Notes: a model not told the origin generated them from the sequence alone. DNA of 64,000 nt from Diphasiastrum complanatum (GCA_029204225.1 CM055110.1:41523862-41587861); one strand, 5' to 3'; positions 10,611 through 22,900 are shown, counted from the first letter of the stretch. A program made the numbers and translations.

Positions 10611-11792
10611 TGTAGCGCAGGCATCCCAAAGGGAGCCGGGAACCACGACTTAGCTTCCCAGCCTTCAACTCTTGCCATCCAAACCCACTTGACATACAAG
10701 CATCCAACTCGCCAACAACGATCAGACTTAACCAACTTGAAGTTCCGAAAACCAACATTGAGATCCAAGCTGGCGCCATGCCAGATCGGGGGTCCCGATG
10801 TGGGTGACTTCCCTCCAAGCAAGCCGCCCGACATACATCAAACTTAACCAACTCGAAGCTTCGTTACAAACGAGTAACATCCATTCCAAGCAAGCGGTCT
10901 GACTTACATCAGACTTAACCAACTGAAAGCTTCGTCACGAGCGCTGGAAGCCAACCTGGCGCCACGCCAGACTGGACAGCCATAAACAAGTAACTTCCAC
11001 CCAAGCAAGCCATCCAACTCAGCCGACAAGTTAGAGCCCGTTCCCCAAGAGCTTAACCCATTTACGTTCGTGCAAGGAACACTCAGAACCACAAGCCGCG
11101 ACAGATATGGAAACAACCAGTTCCTGGACCAAATGGTCCCGACAGCATACCGCTGGCGCCACGGACCGAATGGTCCTGACGGCATACCGCTGGCGTCCCG
11201 GGATACGACTCTCAGCTATGTGCCAACTTAAAAATTTGGAAGCGGCCTTACAACTGGCTCTTTTACCGAACACTGAAACCCAGAAGGTAATCAGAGTCAG
11301 TTTGAGGAAAATCCCACTTTATTGATAAATCTGAGAAGGTTACATTTCAAGTGTGTGATCGACCCTAGTCTCCGGGGCGCTAGCATGCCAAGGCGAGAGC
11401 CATGACAACATTCCAGCAAGGGAGGCTGAGACTTGGTTGGAGCTCGCCCTGAGTCGCAACCCGCACTCCCCTATAGTATTGGTGTGATTCGGCACCCCCC
11501 CTCATACCAAGCATTGTACCCGAGCTGGCAAAGCACGTTTTTCGCTCTCTAGGATTTTCTCTTTCTAGAAAGTCATTTTCTCTCTCTAGATTTTATTGAT
11601 CCCCAAGCTTCCTTTAATCATGCCTAGATCGTGTGAGGTGATTGCACATCGATCTGAGCTCTTTGGACTCCGCTAGAACCGATCAAAGATTTTCAGCCAT
11701 AGGAACTTGGCGCCGGGAGTAGCAGGGGCGCTGCTGGCGCCGGGGACATAGCTGGCGCCGGAAGTAAAGCTTGTAAAGGTAGCTTTACAACA
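10611..11792 (-). mobile_element. LTR family A, copy 1 (complete, minus orientation)
   Basis: The element starts TGTAGCGCAGG and ends TTTACAACA on the plus strand, so it runs TGTTGTAAAG...CGCTACA in its own sense, with proper TG...CA ends and 1182 bp. In sense orientation it has a GGCGCC-rich segment near its start, AATAAA signals and a GC-rich 3' part. On its right a purine tract (sense aaaggtggggtgga) fits a polypurine tract, so this is the 3' LTR of a minus-strand element. Open frames inside it have no recognisable product. Confidence 0.8.
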
Positions 11793-12872
11793 TCCACCCC
11801 ACCTTTATGAAATCTGATGTCCTCATCAGATGTCAGATTAAAGTAAAGGTGTCTCCCAATTAAAATAACTATACATTTAAGCTACTTGGCACAGTACTCA
11901 ATTTACTGGCCACTTTTTATTAACCTTGAAGCTGGCACACCACAAGTTGGAGGCTCAGCTCTTTGTACTGAAAAATTACATAGCTTGAAAATATATCTTT
12001 GTCTGGGAAAAGCGTAGATTTGATATCGCTTTTGTAAAACCCGAGAACCTTATTAACTGGTGACAGAGGCCTTTCTTTGAAATGTTCGCCCCTGTCGCTT
12101 TTGACTTTCGACTTTGAAACTCCTTTGAGCTCCTGATTTGTCCTTGATGCACTTTGTGTTGAGCTCCCTGAGCTCCAGATCTGTTCAGTTTCGCACAGGT
12201 ATCAAGGCTCCATGAGCAGAAGGATTTATCGTTTGATTGCCCACTTTATGGTCCACTCCGTGCCTTGTTGCTTCTGCACCTTGATTCTTTCCTTGTCCCA
12301 GCCTGATCTTGATACTTTTCCATCTTGGCTCTTTGAGGTAGGCAAAGATTGAGTACTCCGCAATGCACCTCTCACTTAGCTTGAAGTAGCTCTTTGAATC
12401 AGCCCAAATGTAACCATTGACCTCGTGAAAAGCCAAAGGGTCGCACCAGTTTGATCCGCATCCGAACTATCTCTTCGCGTTTGTTTCAAGCACTATGTCC
12501 GTCGCACAAAACTTGACTTTCACAATTCCATCATTGGTCAGTTGCCTCACAGTCAAAACAAGAAGTGTACATCGAGCTTGGCTTCAAGTAGCTGTCTTTG
12601 AATCAGACACATGCACGCAGAGTTTGCACTAGTCCGATCTCAACGCGAACTGTCCCTTAGCGTCCGTTCGAAATACCAAGTCTCTCATGCAAGACTCAAC
12701 TTTCACAGTTCCTTCATTGATCAGCTGCCTTACACGTAACACAAGCCAGTGTACTCATATGTTTCCTCATCATTGCTGGTCCAGAGAAAGCCTATAACAA
12801 ACTTTCCTTTCCACAACAAAAACTTGTCAACTTATTAGGTCCAAAGTTCGCTAGTCTCCTCGTGTGAGTGTG
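11793..12872 (-). mobile_element. Partial internal region of an LTR A element
   Basis: This 1.08-kb segment lies between two LTR A copies in the same orientation. It begins with the polypurine tract. The 83-codon minus-strand frame at 12185-12436 recurs, interrupted, at 14498-14750, but I recognise no gag or pol domain. No tRNA primer site lies at the inner edge of the right-hand LTR, so the 5' part of the element is deleted or the family is non-autonomous. Confidence 0.6.
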
Positions 12873-14105
12873 TGTAGCGCAGGCATCCCAAAGGGAGCCG
12901 GGAACCACGACTTAGCTTCCCAGCCTTCAACTCTTGCCATCCGAAACCACTTGACATACAAGCAGCCAACTCGCCAACAACGATCAGACTTAACCAACTT
13001 GAAGTTCCGAGGACCAACATTGAGATCCAACCTGGCGCCATGCCAGATCGGGGGTCCCGATGTGGGTGACTTCCCTCCAAGCAAGCCACCCGACATACAT
13101 CAAACTTAACCAACTCGAAGCTTCGTTACAAACGAGTAACATCCATTCCAAGCAAGCGGTCTGACTTACATCAGACTTAACCAACTGAAAGCTTCGTCAC
13201 GAGCGCTGGAAGCCAACCTGGCGCCTCGCCAGACTGGATAGCCATAAACAGGTAACATCCACCCAAGCAAGCCATCCAACTCAGCCGACAGGTTAAAGCC
13301 CGTTCCCCAAGAGCTTAACCCATTCACGTTCATGCAAGGAACACTCAGAACCACAAGCCACGACAGATATGGAAACAACCAGTTCCTGGACCAAATGGTC
13401 CCGACAGCATACCGCTGGCGCCACGGACCGAATGGTCCCGACGGCATACCGCTGGCGTCCCGAGATACGACCCTCAGCTATGTGCCAAATTAAAAATTTT
13501 GAAAGCGGCCTTACAACTGGCGCTTTTACCGAACATTGAAACCCAGAAGGTAATCAGAGTCAGTTTGAGGAAAATCCCACTTTATTGATAAATCTGAGAA
13601 GGTTACATTTCAAGTGTGTGACCGACCCTAGTCTCCGGGGCGCTAGCATGCCAAGGCGAGAGCCATGACAACATTCCAGCAAGGGAGGCTGAGACTTGGT
13701 TGGAGCTCGCCCTGAGTCGCAACCCGCACTCCCCTATAGTATTGGTGTGATTCAGCACCCCCCCTCATACCAAGCATTGTACCCGAGCTGGCAAAGCACG
13801 TTTTTCTCTCTCTAGGATTTTCTCTTTCTAGAAAGTCATTTTCTCTCTCTAGATTTTATTGATCCCCAGGCTTCCTTTAATCATGCCTAGATCGTGTGAG
13901 GTGATTGCACATCGATCTGAGCTCTCTTGACTTCGCTAGAACCGATCAAAGATTTTCAGCCATAGGAACTTGGCGCCGGCTGGATTCTGGTCACAGTGGC
14001 GCCGGCGCCTTTGGCGCCGAGAGCAGCAGGAGCGCTGCTGGCGCCGGGGACATAGCTGGCGCCGATGGCGCCGGAAGTAAAGCTTGTAAAGGTAGCTTTA
14101 CAACA
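12873..14105 (-). mobile_element. LTR family A, copy 2 (complete, minus orientation)
   Basis: It has the same ends as copy 1 and is 1233 bp long, about 50 bp longer because of an expanded block rich in GGCGCC (13971-14075). It is followed by the same polypurine tract. The distance from copy 1 start to copy 2 start is 2262 bp. Confidence 0.8.
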
Positions 14106-15183
14106 TCCACCCCACCTTTATAAAATCTGATGTCCTAATCAGATGTCAGATTAAAGTAAAGGTGTCTCCCAATTAAAATGACTATACATTTAAGCTACTT
14201 GGCACAGTACTCAATTTACTGGCCACTTTTTATTAACATTGAAGCTGGCACACCACAAGTCGGAGGCTCAGCTCTTTGTACTGAAAATTTACATAACTTG
14301 AAAATATATCTTTGTCTGGGAAAAGCGTAGATTTGATATCGCTTTCGTAAAACCCGAGAACCTTATTAACTGGTGACAGAGGCCTTTCTTTGAAATGTTC
14401 GCCCCTGTCGCTTTTGACTTTCGACTTTGGAACTCCTTTGAGTTCCTGATTTGTCCTTGATGCATTTGGTGTTGAGCTCCCTGAGCTCCAGGTTTGTTCA
14501 GTTCCGCACAGGTATCAAGGCTCCCTGAGTCGAAGGATTTATCGTTTGATTGCCCACTTTATGGTCCACTCCGTGCCTTGTTGCTTCTGCACCTTGATTT
14601 CTCTCCTTGTCCAAGCCTGATCTTGATACTTTTCCATCTTGGCTCTTTAAGGTAGGCAAAGATTGAGTACTCCGCAATGCACCTCTCACTTAGCTTGATG
14701 TAGCTCTTTGAATCAGCCCAAATGTAACCATTGACCTCGTGAAAAGCCAAAGGGTCGCACCAGTTTGATCCGCATCCGAACTATCTCTTTGCGTTTGTTT
14801 GAAGCACCATGTCCGTCGCACAAAACTTGACTTTCACAATTCCATCGCTAGTTAGTTGTCTCACAGTCAAAACAAGAGTGTACATCGAGCTTGGCTTCAA
14901 GTAGCTCTCTTTGAATCAGAAACATGCACCCAGAGTTTGCACTAATCCGATCTCAACGCGAACTGTCCCTTAGCGTCCGTTCGAAATACCAAGTCTCTCA
15001 TGCAAGACTCAACTTTCACAGTTCCTTCATTGATCAGCTGCCTTACACGTAACACAAGCCAGCGTACTCATATGTTTCCTCATCATTGCTGGTCCAGAGA
15101 AAGCCTATAACAAACTTTTCTTTCCACAACAAAAGCTTGTCAACTTATTAGGTCCAAAGTTCGCCAGTCTCCTCGTGTGAGTA
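14106..15183 (-). mobile_element. Second copy of the LTR A partial internal region
   Basis: Near-identical to 11793-12872, including the sequence up to tcctcgtgtgagt at the right-hand end, where it then continues into different sequence (15184 onward). No recognisable protein domain. Confidence 0.65.
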
Positions 15184-16370
15184 TGGCTAGGTCACCTTGA
15201 ATTTGCCCCCATTTTGATCAACTTTCATTCAAAATTTGCCCCAAGAGAGAGGTGTGTGTGATAGTTCCCCTCCACTTAATAAATCGGCTGATCGGACTTA
15301 GAGTAGAGTTCTTCGGACAAAAAGCCTTTCCAACACTTTGCTTCCCATCTGCTAGGATGATGGCTCGATCCAACTTGTTGCCAATCTCTGAAGAGGATCC
15401 TAGTCTTTTTCCCCTTTAAGGAAAAACCCAACTGATACTGGATATCACCCATGCTCAGTGAGTTTCAGTTCCGAAGGTGGCCGTCCCAAAATGAAGACCA
15501 ACTGCTATAGAAGATCTCCCCTGAAATTGCCCTTTCCAACTTTTGACTTTCTGCTTGCGTTTGGTGGGCGTTGTCGCAAATGAAACTAACCCAAGAAACA
15601 GGCTAGCCATCCATCCTTTGCAAACATTGAGTCATTTCGTTGTCGTTCACGTGCGAGTACTTGAACTGCAAATCCGCCGCACAGATTCTGGATATCGCCC
15701 ATGCTCAGTGAGTTTCAGTTCCGAAGGTGGCCGTCCCAAAATGAAGACCAACTGCTCCATAGAAGATCTCCCCTGAAATGGCCCTTTCCAACTTTTGACT
15801 TCCTGCTTGCGTCTGGTGGGCGTTGTCGCAAATGAAACTAACCCAAGAAACAGGCTAGCCATCCATCCTTTGCAAACATTGAGTCGTTTCGTTGTCGTTC
15901 ACGTGTGAGTACTTGAACTGCAAATCCGCCCCACAGATTCTGTAGTCCTCTTTGTTTGATGGTATCAGCCTTCAAAAGAAAAGGTTCCTTCTCAAGCCAT
16001 CAGCTCCTTGTATCACAAGCAATCATGCAAACCAGACAAAGCACGAGTACTAAGACTCACCACGAATACGTACAAGTAAGACACTCAGGCAGGTTTACTA
16101 ACAAATAACAAAGACAAGATCCCCCTTTGAGATGGTCCTGCCAACGGACCTTTGCCTGGCCGCGCCCATACAAATCGATCACGGAATCAGCCCACATAGG
16201 ACACCCCTCCAACTACCCGTGCTTTCACCATTAAGCAGCACATTGCCTCAGTCACGCCCCACCACTTTTTGGGTCGATAGCCCTTATAGCTAAACGATCG
16301 GCAGCTATCCCGCACCGGCAGCTAACCACCCGTGCTTTACACCCGAATTCGAGCAGCATCTCCCCTCATA
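15184..16370 (-). mobile_element. Further retroelement-derived non-coding sequence with a 250-bp tandem duplication
   Basis: A segment starting tggctaggtcacc includes a 250-bp unit repeated at 15441-15690 and 15691-15940. Most of it recurs at 16768-17333 without the duplication. The part at about 16140-16350 is, in reverse complement, the same as the untranslated leader that follows the primer site of element B (about 57955-58200). This segment is therefore a minus-oriented 5' leader of that related group. Confidence 0.6.
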
Positions 16371-16390
16371 CCAAGCACTCTACCCAAGCT

Positions 16391-16764
16391 GGTGTGATTC
16401 GGCACCCCCCCTCATACCAAGCATTCTACCCAAGCTGGTAAAGCACATTTTTCTCTCTCTAGGATGTTCGCTTTCTAGAAAGTCATTTTCTCTCTCTAGA
16501 TTTTATTGATCCCCAGGCTTCCTTTAATCATGCCTAGATCGTGTGAGGTGATTGCACATCGATCTGAGCTCTCTGGACTTCGCTAGAACCGATCAAAGAT
16601 TTTCAGCCATAGGAACTTGGCGCCAGCTGGATTCTGGTCACAGTGGCGCCGAGAGCGACGTCGGCGCCTTTGGCGCCGGGAGCAGCAGGAGCGCTGCTGG
16701 CGCCGAGGACATAGCTGGCGCCGATGGCGCCGAAAGTAAAGCTTGTAAAGGTAGTTTTACAACA
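16391..16764 (-). mobile_element. LTR family A, copy 3 (partial)
   Basis: It covers only the sense-5' (U3) part of the LTR, ending ttttacaaca at 16764. It retains about seven GGCGCC motifs in 16617-16735. A roughly 30-bp piece (cctcataccaagca...) just left of it is duplicated. Confidence 0.7.
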
Positions 16765-16767
16765 GTG

Positions 16768-17333
16768 TGGCTAGGTCACCTTGAATTTGCCCCCGTTTTG
16801 ATCAACTTTCATTCAAAATTTGCCCCAAGAGAGAGGTGTATGTGTGATAGTTCCCCTCCACTTATAAAATCAGCTGATCGGACTTAGAGTAGAGTTCTTC
16901 GGACAAAAAGCCTTTCCAACACTTTGCTTCCCATCTGCTAGGATTATGGCTCAATCCAACTTGTTGCCAATCTCTGAAGAGGATCCCAGTCTTTCCCCTT
17001 TGAGGAAAAACCCAACTGATACTGGACATCACCCATGCTCAGTGAGTTTCAATTCCGAAGGTGGCCGTCCCAAAATGAAGACCAATTGCTCCATAGAAGA
17101 TCTCCCCTGAAATTGCCCTTTCCAACTTTTGACTTCCTGCTTGCGTCTGGTGGGCGTTGTCGCAAATGAAACTAACCCAAGAAATAGGCTAGCCATCCAT
17201 CCTTTGCAAACATTGAGTCGTTTCGTTGCCGTTCACGTGCGAGTACTTGAACTGCAAATCCGTCCCACAGATTCTGTAGTCCTCTTTGTTTGATGGTATC
17301 AGCCTTCAAAAGAAAAGGTTCCTTCTCGAGCCA
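16768..17333 (-). mobile_element. Second copy of the 15184-type segment
   Basis: Matches 15184 to about 16003 but has only one copy of the 250-bp unit. It ends abruptly at a junction with LTR A sequence at 17334. Confidence 0.65.
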
Positions 17334-17696
17334 GACAACATTCCAGCAAGGGAGGCTGAGACTTGGTTGGAGCTCGCCCTAAGTCGCAACTCGCACTCCC
17401 CTATAGTCTTGGTGTGATTCGGCACCCCCCCTCATACCAAGCACTGTACCCAAGCTGGCAAAGCACGTTTTTCTCTCTCTAGTATTTTTCTCTTTCTAGA
17501 TAGTCATTTTCTCTCTCTAGATTTTATTGATCCCCAGGCTTCCTTTAATCATGCCTAGATCGTATGAGGTGATTGCACATCGATCTGAGCTCTCTGGACT
17601 CCGCTAGAACCGATCAAATATTTTCAGCCATAGGAACTTGGCCCGGCTGGATTCTGGTCACAGTGGTGCCGGGAGCGGCGCCGGCGCCGTTGGCGC
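17334..17696 (-). mobile_element. LTR family A, copy 4 (partial)
   Basis: Starts gacaacattccagcaagg and runs to the GGCGCC-rich block, where it is cut by the next element. The sense start (TGTTGTAAAG) is missing. Confidence 0.7.
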
Positions 17697-17697
17697 A

Positions 17698-18282
17698 TTG
17701 GGTATTGCAAAAAAAGAATAATTTCTAAAGCAAACTATGTGTATTAGCAAAAAATTACATCAATTTCCAAAATGAAAAAAAAATTCCTTAGAATAGCCAA
17801 TAGGAGAAAGGGGCAAGGGCCTTCCCCATCTATAAAAAAACACCATTTGTATCATATTTTGATGCTTAATGAGAAGGAGAAAACTCTACCATTTTGGAGA
17901 GAAGCATCTCATTTGCTATTCAATACTTGCTAATGCTATTGTGTGTTTTGCTTTTGCTTTCTAGTTTTCATATTTTGGCTTCATTAGTTAATGTTTCTCC
18001 ATTCATGCACAATGAGCAAATGAGCTAACCTCCCCTCTCACTCTCTTTCTCTCCCTCTTGCTCTACTTCTTCTATCTATCTATCTACCTCTCTTTTTCAC
18101 TCTAAATCATGTTGTGTGTGTGGTTATTGTAGGGAAGGGTAGTGTTATAGAGTGGTAGTATTAGGAAAAAGGGTAGGAAGCATCTAAAACTAGCACCTTG
18201 ACATAGTTAGATTCCTATCCAGTGATCTAACCCTTTTTGATAGGCAGAGGGGTGCTCACGACTATATCTACACACCCTATAG
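17698..18282 (+). mobile_element. Probable LTR followed by a tRNA-Asp-type primer site
   Basis: The sequence ends just before TGGCGTCGTTGCC at 18283, a plant primer-binding site pairing with tRNA-Asp and typical of Athila/Tat-type gypsy elements. It contains a TATA-like ctataaaaaaa near 17830 and pyrimidine-rich stretches. A related sequence (agccaatag...caagggcc...cccc) occurs at 32376-32420. The left boundary is placed at the junction with LTR A. Confidence 0.5.
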
Positions 18283-18298
18283 TGGCGTCGTTGCCGGC
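18283..18298 (+). promoter_or_regulatory. Retrotransposon primer-binding site (tRNA-Asp type)
   Basis: TGGCGTCGTTGCCGGC lies directly downstream of the probable LTR. It resembles the TGGCGCCGTTGCC primer site of plant Athila/Tat elements with one transition. Confidence 0.6.
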
Positions 18299-19000
18299 AT
18301 GGTGGAGCCTAAGGATCCGCATATTAAAATACTCCCAAGTTTGCTAGCAAGCCATATTAACTTATTTTTTGGAGTTGGTGCGAATTGCGCTGCAAGCCAA
18401 GAGCCTCCTGGCTGAATGGGCCAAAGCCAAAGCGGAACTAGTAAGGCTACGAAGGTTTAATGACTTCAACTTGAAATGAACCACTCTACGGTTCATATGC
18501 GGTCCATATATAATGGATTGCTAGACCACCACAAAGGCAACAACTATGGTTTATGTGCAAAGGCAATGAACCACCCAAGAACCGCAAGAACGTCAGTTGT
18601 GATCTATGTGCGAAGGCAATGAGGCACCGCAAAGCACCACCAAGGCACCGCAAGGAACCACCTTAGGTACCGTCAAGAGCCGCCTTAGGGACCGTCAGGA
18701 ACCGCCAAGGCACCGCAGGAGTCAACCCTACAGTTATATGCGAAGACCACTGACCGAAGCAAATTGTAAGCTACTGCCTAAGGCACCGTCAGGAACCGCC
18801 AAGACACCGCAGGAGTCAACCTTACGGTCACTATACAAAAATCTCTAATTGAAGGAAACCGCAAGCTACCACTTGTGGTCATTGCGTGAACCTATCTAAG
18901 TTGTAGCTACCGCCAGGGCACCGTCGAGGCACCAAAGGAAACTGCCAGATGGCGATTGTGGTCCACATACAGTTGCAATAAGCAGTGTTCTCTCACGCTC
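18299..19000 (+). other. Leader-like sequence with irregular CACCG/ACCGCC repeats
   Basis: Follows the primer site and has no recognisable gag. From about 18540 to 18960 short units such as aaggcaccgcaagg and accgtcaggaaccgcc recur many times with variation. The short open frame here reads through this repeat and is not convincing as a gene. Confidence 0.5.
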
Positions 19001-19684
19001 CCAAAGCGGAGTTCAAATCTAAGTGATGTACGCTTGTATAAATGTCGTTGTACACTATTTCACGACCAAATACACACTTCAGACTAAACTAGTCTTGTAA
19101 ATATAGATTAGTTAAACGATTTTTGCAACAAACAAGACCGATGTGTGTAAATACATCTCCAGCTCTCATTAGCCATGTGCAATAAAGCGGAATTTTTTTT
19201 TAGCATTCACGTTAGGCCCATTTCAGGCTGTACCCTATATTGTTGCTCTTGCTCCATGACAAGCATTTAATGTAATATACAAGCAACACTTCATTATCTA
19301 TGTTTAACATAGATATTTTGTGTGTTGTGATTTGAATACATTTCTTCTATTTATTTGTCTTGCTTGTTCACTCAGTTTGATAGATCACAGACATCTCTGA
19401 CTCCTCAGAATTTGATTAGACAATGGCTATCTCTGACGCCTGAGGAACAAGCACAATTGTTCTGCACCATTATTCTTTATTCCATATTGAACCTCCTTAC
19501 TTAAATTGATTTGACAGTAACTCCAATACTCTTCGGTGGATGTGATCAGACTAGTATCTGGACACGCAAATATTTTAACGGTCTTACATCATAATGTGAG
19601 CTATTCTGCACCCTATCTTCCTCTCTCCAATCTCGCTTCTAACATGTAGCATACTTCCGCAATAGATAGCGCACTTTTGCAGCA
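19001..19684 (+). mobile_element. Probable 5' LTR of a copia element (left border uncertain)
   Basis: The right border is fixed by the tRNA-iMet primer site at 19685. The sequence ends ttttgcagca, so TG...CA ends are possible. I could not fix the left end. Confidence 0.4.
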
Positions 19685-19696
19685 TGGTATCAGAGC
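19685..19696 (+). promoter_or_regulatory. Primer-binding site for initiator methionine tRNA
   Basis: TGGTATCAGAGC is the classic plant LTR-retrotransposon primer site. It lies 18 bp upstream of a copia gag start codon. Confidence 0.9.
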
Positions 19697-19714
19697 AGAT
19701 TCATTAGATACAAT

Positions 19715-19945
19715 ATGGCTACTACAATTCAGGAAAGGATTACGATCAATCTTGATGGTGCAAACTATCGCATATGGAAGTTCAAGATAAAAACACTTCT
19801 AAAAGACGAAGGGATATGGTTAGTGATTGATGTCACAGAGCCAAAACCATCAAAAGGAGATCCAAGGAGGGTGGAGTGGATAAGGAAGGATGAACAGGTA
19901 ATGGCGATCATTGTATCCTCCATAAAAGAATATAAAAATTGGTGA
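19715..19945 (+). pseudogene. Copia gag, N-terminal fragment
   Basis: A 76-residue frame starts MATTIQERITINLDGANY and continues with the conserved W-K-F-K-I motif seen at the start of plant copia Gag proteins. It stops after KEYKNW, far short of a full gag (usually 250-350 residues), and no zinc knuckle follows. The rest of the element is missing; a minus-oriented copia fragment begins soon after. Confidence 0.75.
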
Positions 19946-20232
19946 CCTTTAAATTCAGAGTTGGACTGTGTGCAGAAACTCGTGTATTTTACTAGGTGTA
20001 ACTCTGCACGCAGAAATAGAGTAATTTTGCAGATGCTGCAGTCTATGTCCAGAAACATGACTAAATATGTAAGTAGCAAAACAAAGATCTATAATTCCTA
20101 CAAGTATCAGATGAGTAGACATAAAACCAAGATAGGTTGCATATGATCCTAGATCAATGATAAAAAATGTGCAAGAAGAATCTTGAATAAATTATATCAC
20201 CAAGGAGAAAACTATGAACTTAATTTCCAACA
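19946..20232 (-). mobile_element. 3' LTR part of a minus-strand copia element
   Basis: In sense orientation the LTR starts TGTTGGAAATTA, directly after a polypurine tract (TTAAGGGGGAC, at 20233-20244). The distal end of the LTR is not defined. Confidence 0.55.
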
Positions 20233-22900
20233 GTCCCCCTTAAGGTCACGGTTGGTGCTGCCTTGGTGGTCTTCATCAAGCTTAGCAGGTTGAAGAACTT
20301 CTGATGTTTGATCCTGGGAAGAGCTTTGGTGAAGATGTCTGCAACCATTTTAGATGTGGAGCAGGATTGGAGAATCATTTGCCATGAGAAAACCTTTTTC
20401 CAAATAAAATGATATTGGATTTCAATATGCTTTGACTTGCCATGAAATTTGGAATCCAGTGACAGTGAAATACAACTCATGTTATCACACAAAATGGTAG
20501 TAGGCTGAAATTGAGTGTGATGTAAATCACGAAGTAACAATCTGATCCATATAGCTTCTTTTGAAGCTTGACATGCTGTGATGTACTCTGCTTCCGTTGA
20601 AAAAAGCGCAACTGATTTCTGTCTTATTGAGTTCCATGAGATTGGTCCCCCTGCCAGAAAGAAACAGAACCTAGAAGTGGATTTTCTTGTTGAGGCATTT
20701 CCTCCCCAATCTGAGTCGGAATAGCCTTGAAGAACCATTGGGTCGATAATATTTCCATCATAGCATAAAATGTGATCTAAACTTTCTTGAATGTACTTCA
20801 TCACTCTCTTTAATGCTTTCCAATGCAAAATCCTAGGATTAGACATGTATTGACTTAATATGATAACGGTATATGCTAAATCTGGTCTGGTGCACAACAT
20901 GACATACATTAAAGATCTTGTGAGTGAATGATAAGAGTACTTCGCTAAGTCGAGGACTTCACTTTCACTATCCGCACAAGAAGATTTGGTCAATATTATA
21001 GTTGGATACATTGGTGTATCAATCAGTTTGCAATGAGACATATGAAATTTTTCTAGAAAACACATTCTCTAGATATTTATGCTAACTAAGATAAATCTTT
21101 GTATGTAATCTATCTCTGGTGATGTGTATTCCTAACAATGAATGAACAGTGCCTAGATTAGTCATGTCAAATTCCTTTGACAAATCACTCTTAGTAGTGT
21201 GCAATAAGGAAGTGTCATTAGACAGATAAATTCATCATCTACGTATAGAGCTATGTAGATTGATTTGACACCTATGTATTTGGGATAAACATTATAGTTA
21301 GCGGAATTGTTCGCAGAACCTAATTGAATGAGATAAGCATTGATCCTTTTGAACCAAGCCCTTGCGGCTTGTTTCAAGCCATAGATTGCTTTGTGCAGTT
21401 TACACACCTTGTGCTCTTGGCCTTTGACTTCAAATCCTTCGGACTGGAAGGTATACAATTCCACTTTAACATAGCCATTGAGAAAGGCTATCTTGACATC
21501 CATTTGATGTATTTCAAGGTCTTCAGCCACTACTAATGCAAAGAGAGTCCTGATTGATTGCATTTTGACAATAGGACTAAAAATTTCTTGACAATCCACT
21601 CCTTGGACTTGAGTGAATCCTTTAGCCACTAGTCATGCTTTCCATTTAGCGATGGAACCATCAAAGTTGATCTTCTTCTTGAAGATCCACTTGGTGTCAA
21701 TGACTCTCTTGTGAGTGGGGAAGTCGACCAGTGTCCAGGTCTGGTTCGTCAAAAGTGTTTGTACTCGCTTTCCATAGCTTCTTGCCACTTCACAGCATCC
21801 TTAGAGTTAATCACTTCGGCTAGGGTTTCTAGATCTTTAGACGAAGTCTAGAAAGATTGACGTGTATACCTCTCAGGAACTATTCAAGTTTTTGAAGATC
21901 TTCGAACAATCGATTGACCAGATTGCGATGGTATTTCTTCTTGAATTTCTCCATATCTACTCGAGCTAGCTTGGTCTAGTTTTTGGACTAGTGCTTTTGG
22001 CTGCTCGGCTTCTTCTGTAGCTTCAGTTGCAGGTTCTATAGAAGAAACATCACGAGTGGAAGATTCTATGTTGTGTAGAATAGGATGAAATGACACAACA
22101 TCATCTGTCAATGGTTGTTTTTAGTCATAGAATGTATCTTCTTTGAAGATTACATCTCTAGAAACAAATATTACATTGGTGGATGGATCATAAACTTTAT
22201 AAACTTTATGTTCATCAAGATAGCCAATGAAAATACATTTATCTGACCTTAGGTCCAGTTTCTTCCTAAGTTGTTTAGGAACATGAACAAAACATATAAA
22301 ACCAAAGATTTTTAAATGGCTAACACTAGGCTTGTGTCCATGCCAAACTTGATCTGTTCTGTAAATAACAGGTTGTGGCATTAGTTTCTGCCCAAAATTT
22401 TGAAGGTAAGTGCGCTTGATGTAGCATGGATCTAGCTAAGTTAAGTAGTGTTCTATTCTTAATTTCCTATCTAATGAAAGAGGGAAATACCATCAACTAA
22501 ATTATTACAACGCATGTAAGAAAGAGATCTTGTATTGATGTGTCCAAATCAACCATGCCACAGTACAGCTTGATCGTTTACATTTCCATGAGAGGTGGTA
22601 GCTAATGCAATTGAGTTAGAGAGTACATATAAATTTCCGACTCGTGTGTAGGTACTTAGAGTAGTATCTTCATCGAAGATTGTAGATTGTTTAGAAAAAA
22701 ATTTAATAGCGTAGCCCTCATCAATTACCTTAAAAATTGATAACAGGTTCTTAGCTGAGGTACATGAAGGACATCTGAAACAGAAATAGAGAATACTTTT
22801 TTAAAAGCAATCTTGACAATTCCTTTGCCTTTCACATGGATATGGTGCTTGAGTCTCCAAGGTAGATGAATTGTTTGTGGATGGGTGACGCTTTTATTAA
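20220..22900 (-). pseudogene. Copia pol fragment (minus strand): integrase end, RT, RNase H
   Basis: Reading leftwards on the minus strand: a GAG-pre-integrase remnant (about 22440-22800, with an LWHG-like motif); the integrase C-terminal region (22121-22440, with IFGFICFVHVPKQLRKKLD); a linker; RT (21162-21629, with FTQVQGVDCQEIFSP and LYVDDEFICL); and RNase H (20220-21065, with STEAEYITACQASKEAIW and FTKALPR). The integrase core, protease and gag are absent. Several frame breaks separate the parts, so the polyprotein cannot be made. The right end runs into a gypsy fragment of the same strand. Confidence 0.85.

Noticed and set aside
10430-11325. Many 60-130-codon frames inside the LTRs (also 12835-13447, 49752-51426, 56649-57917)
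   Set aside because: They recur as mirror images wherever LTR A or B occurs, on both strands, with no domain; LTR U3/U5 sequence explains them.
15441-15940. CRISPR-like or satellite array
   Set aside because: Only two adjacent 250-bp copies without spacers; a simple tandem duplication in retroelement sequence.
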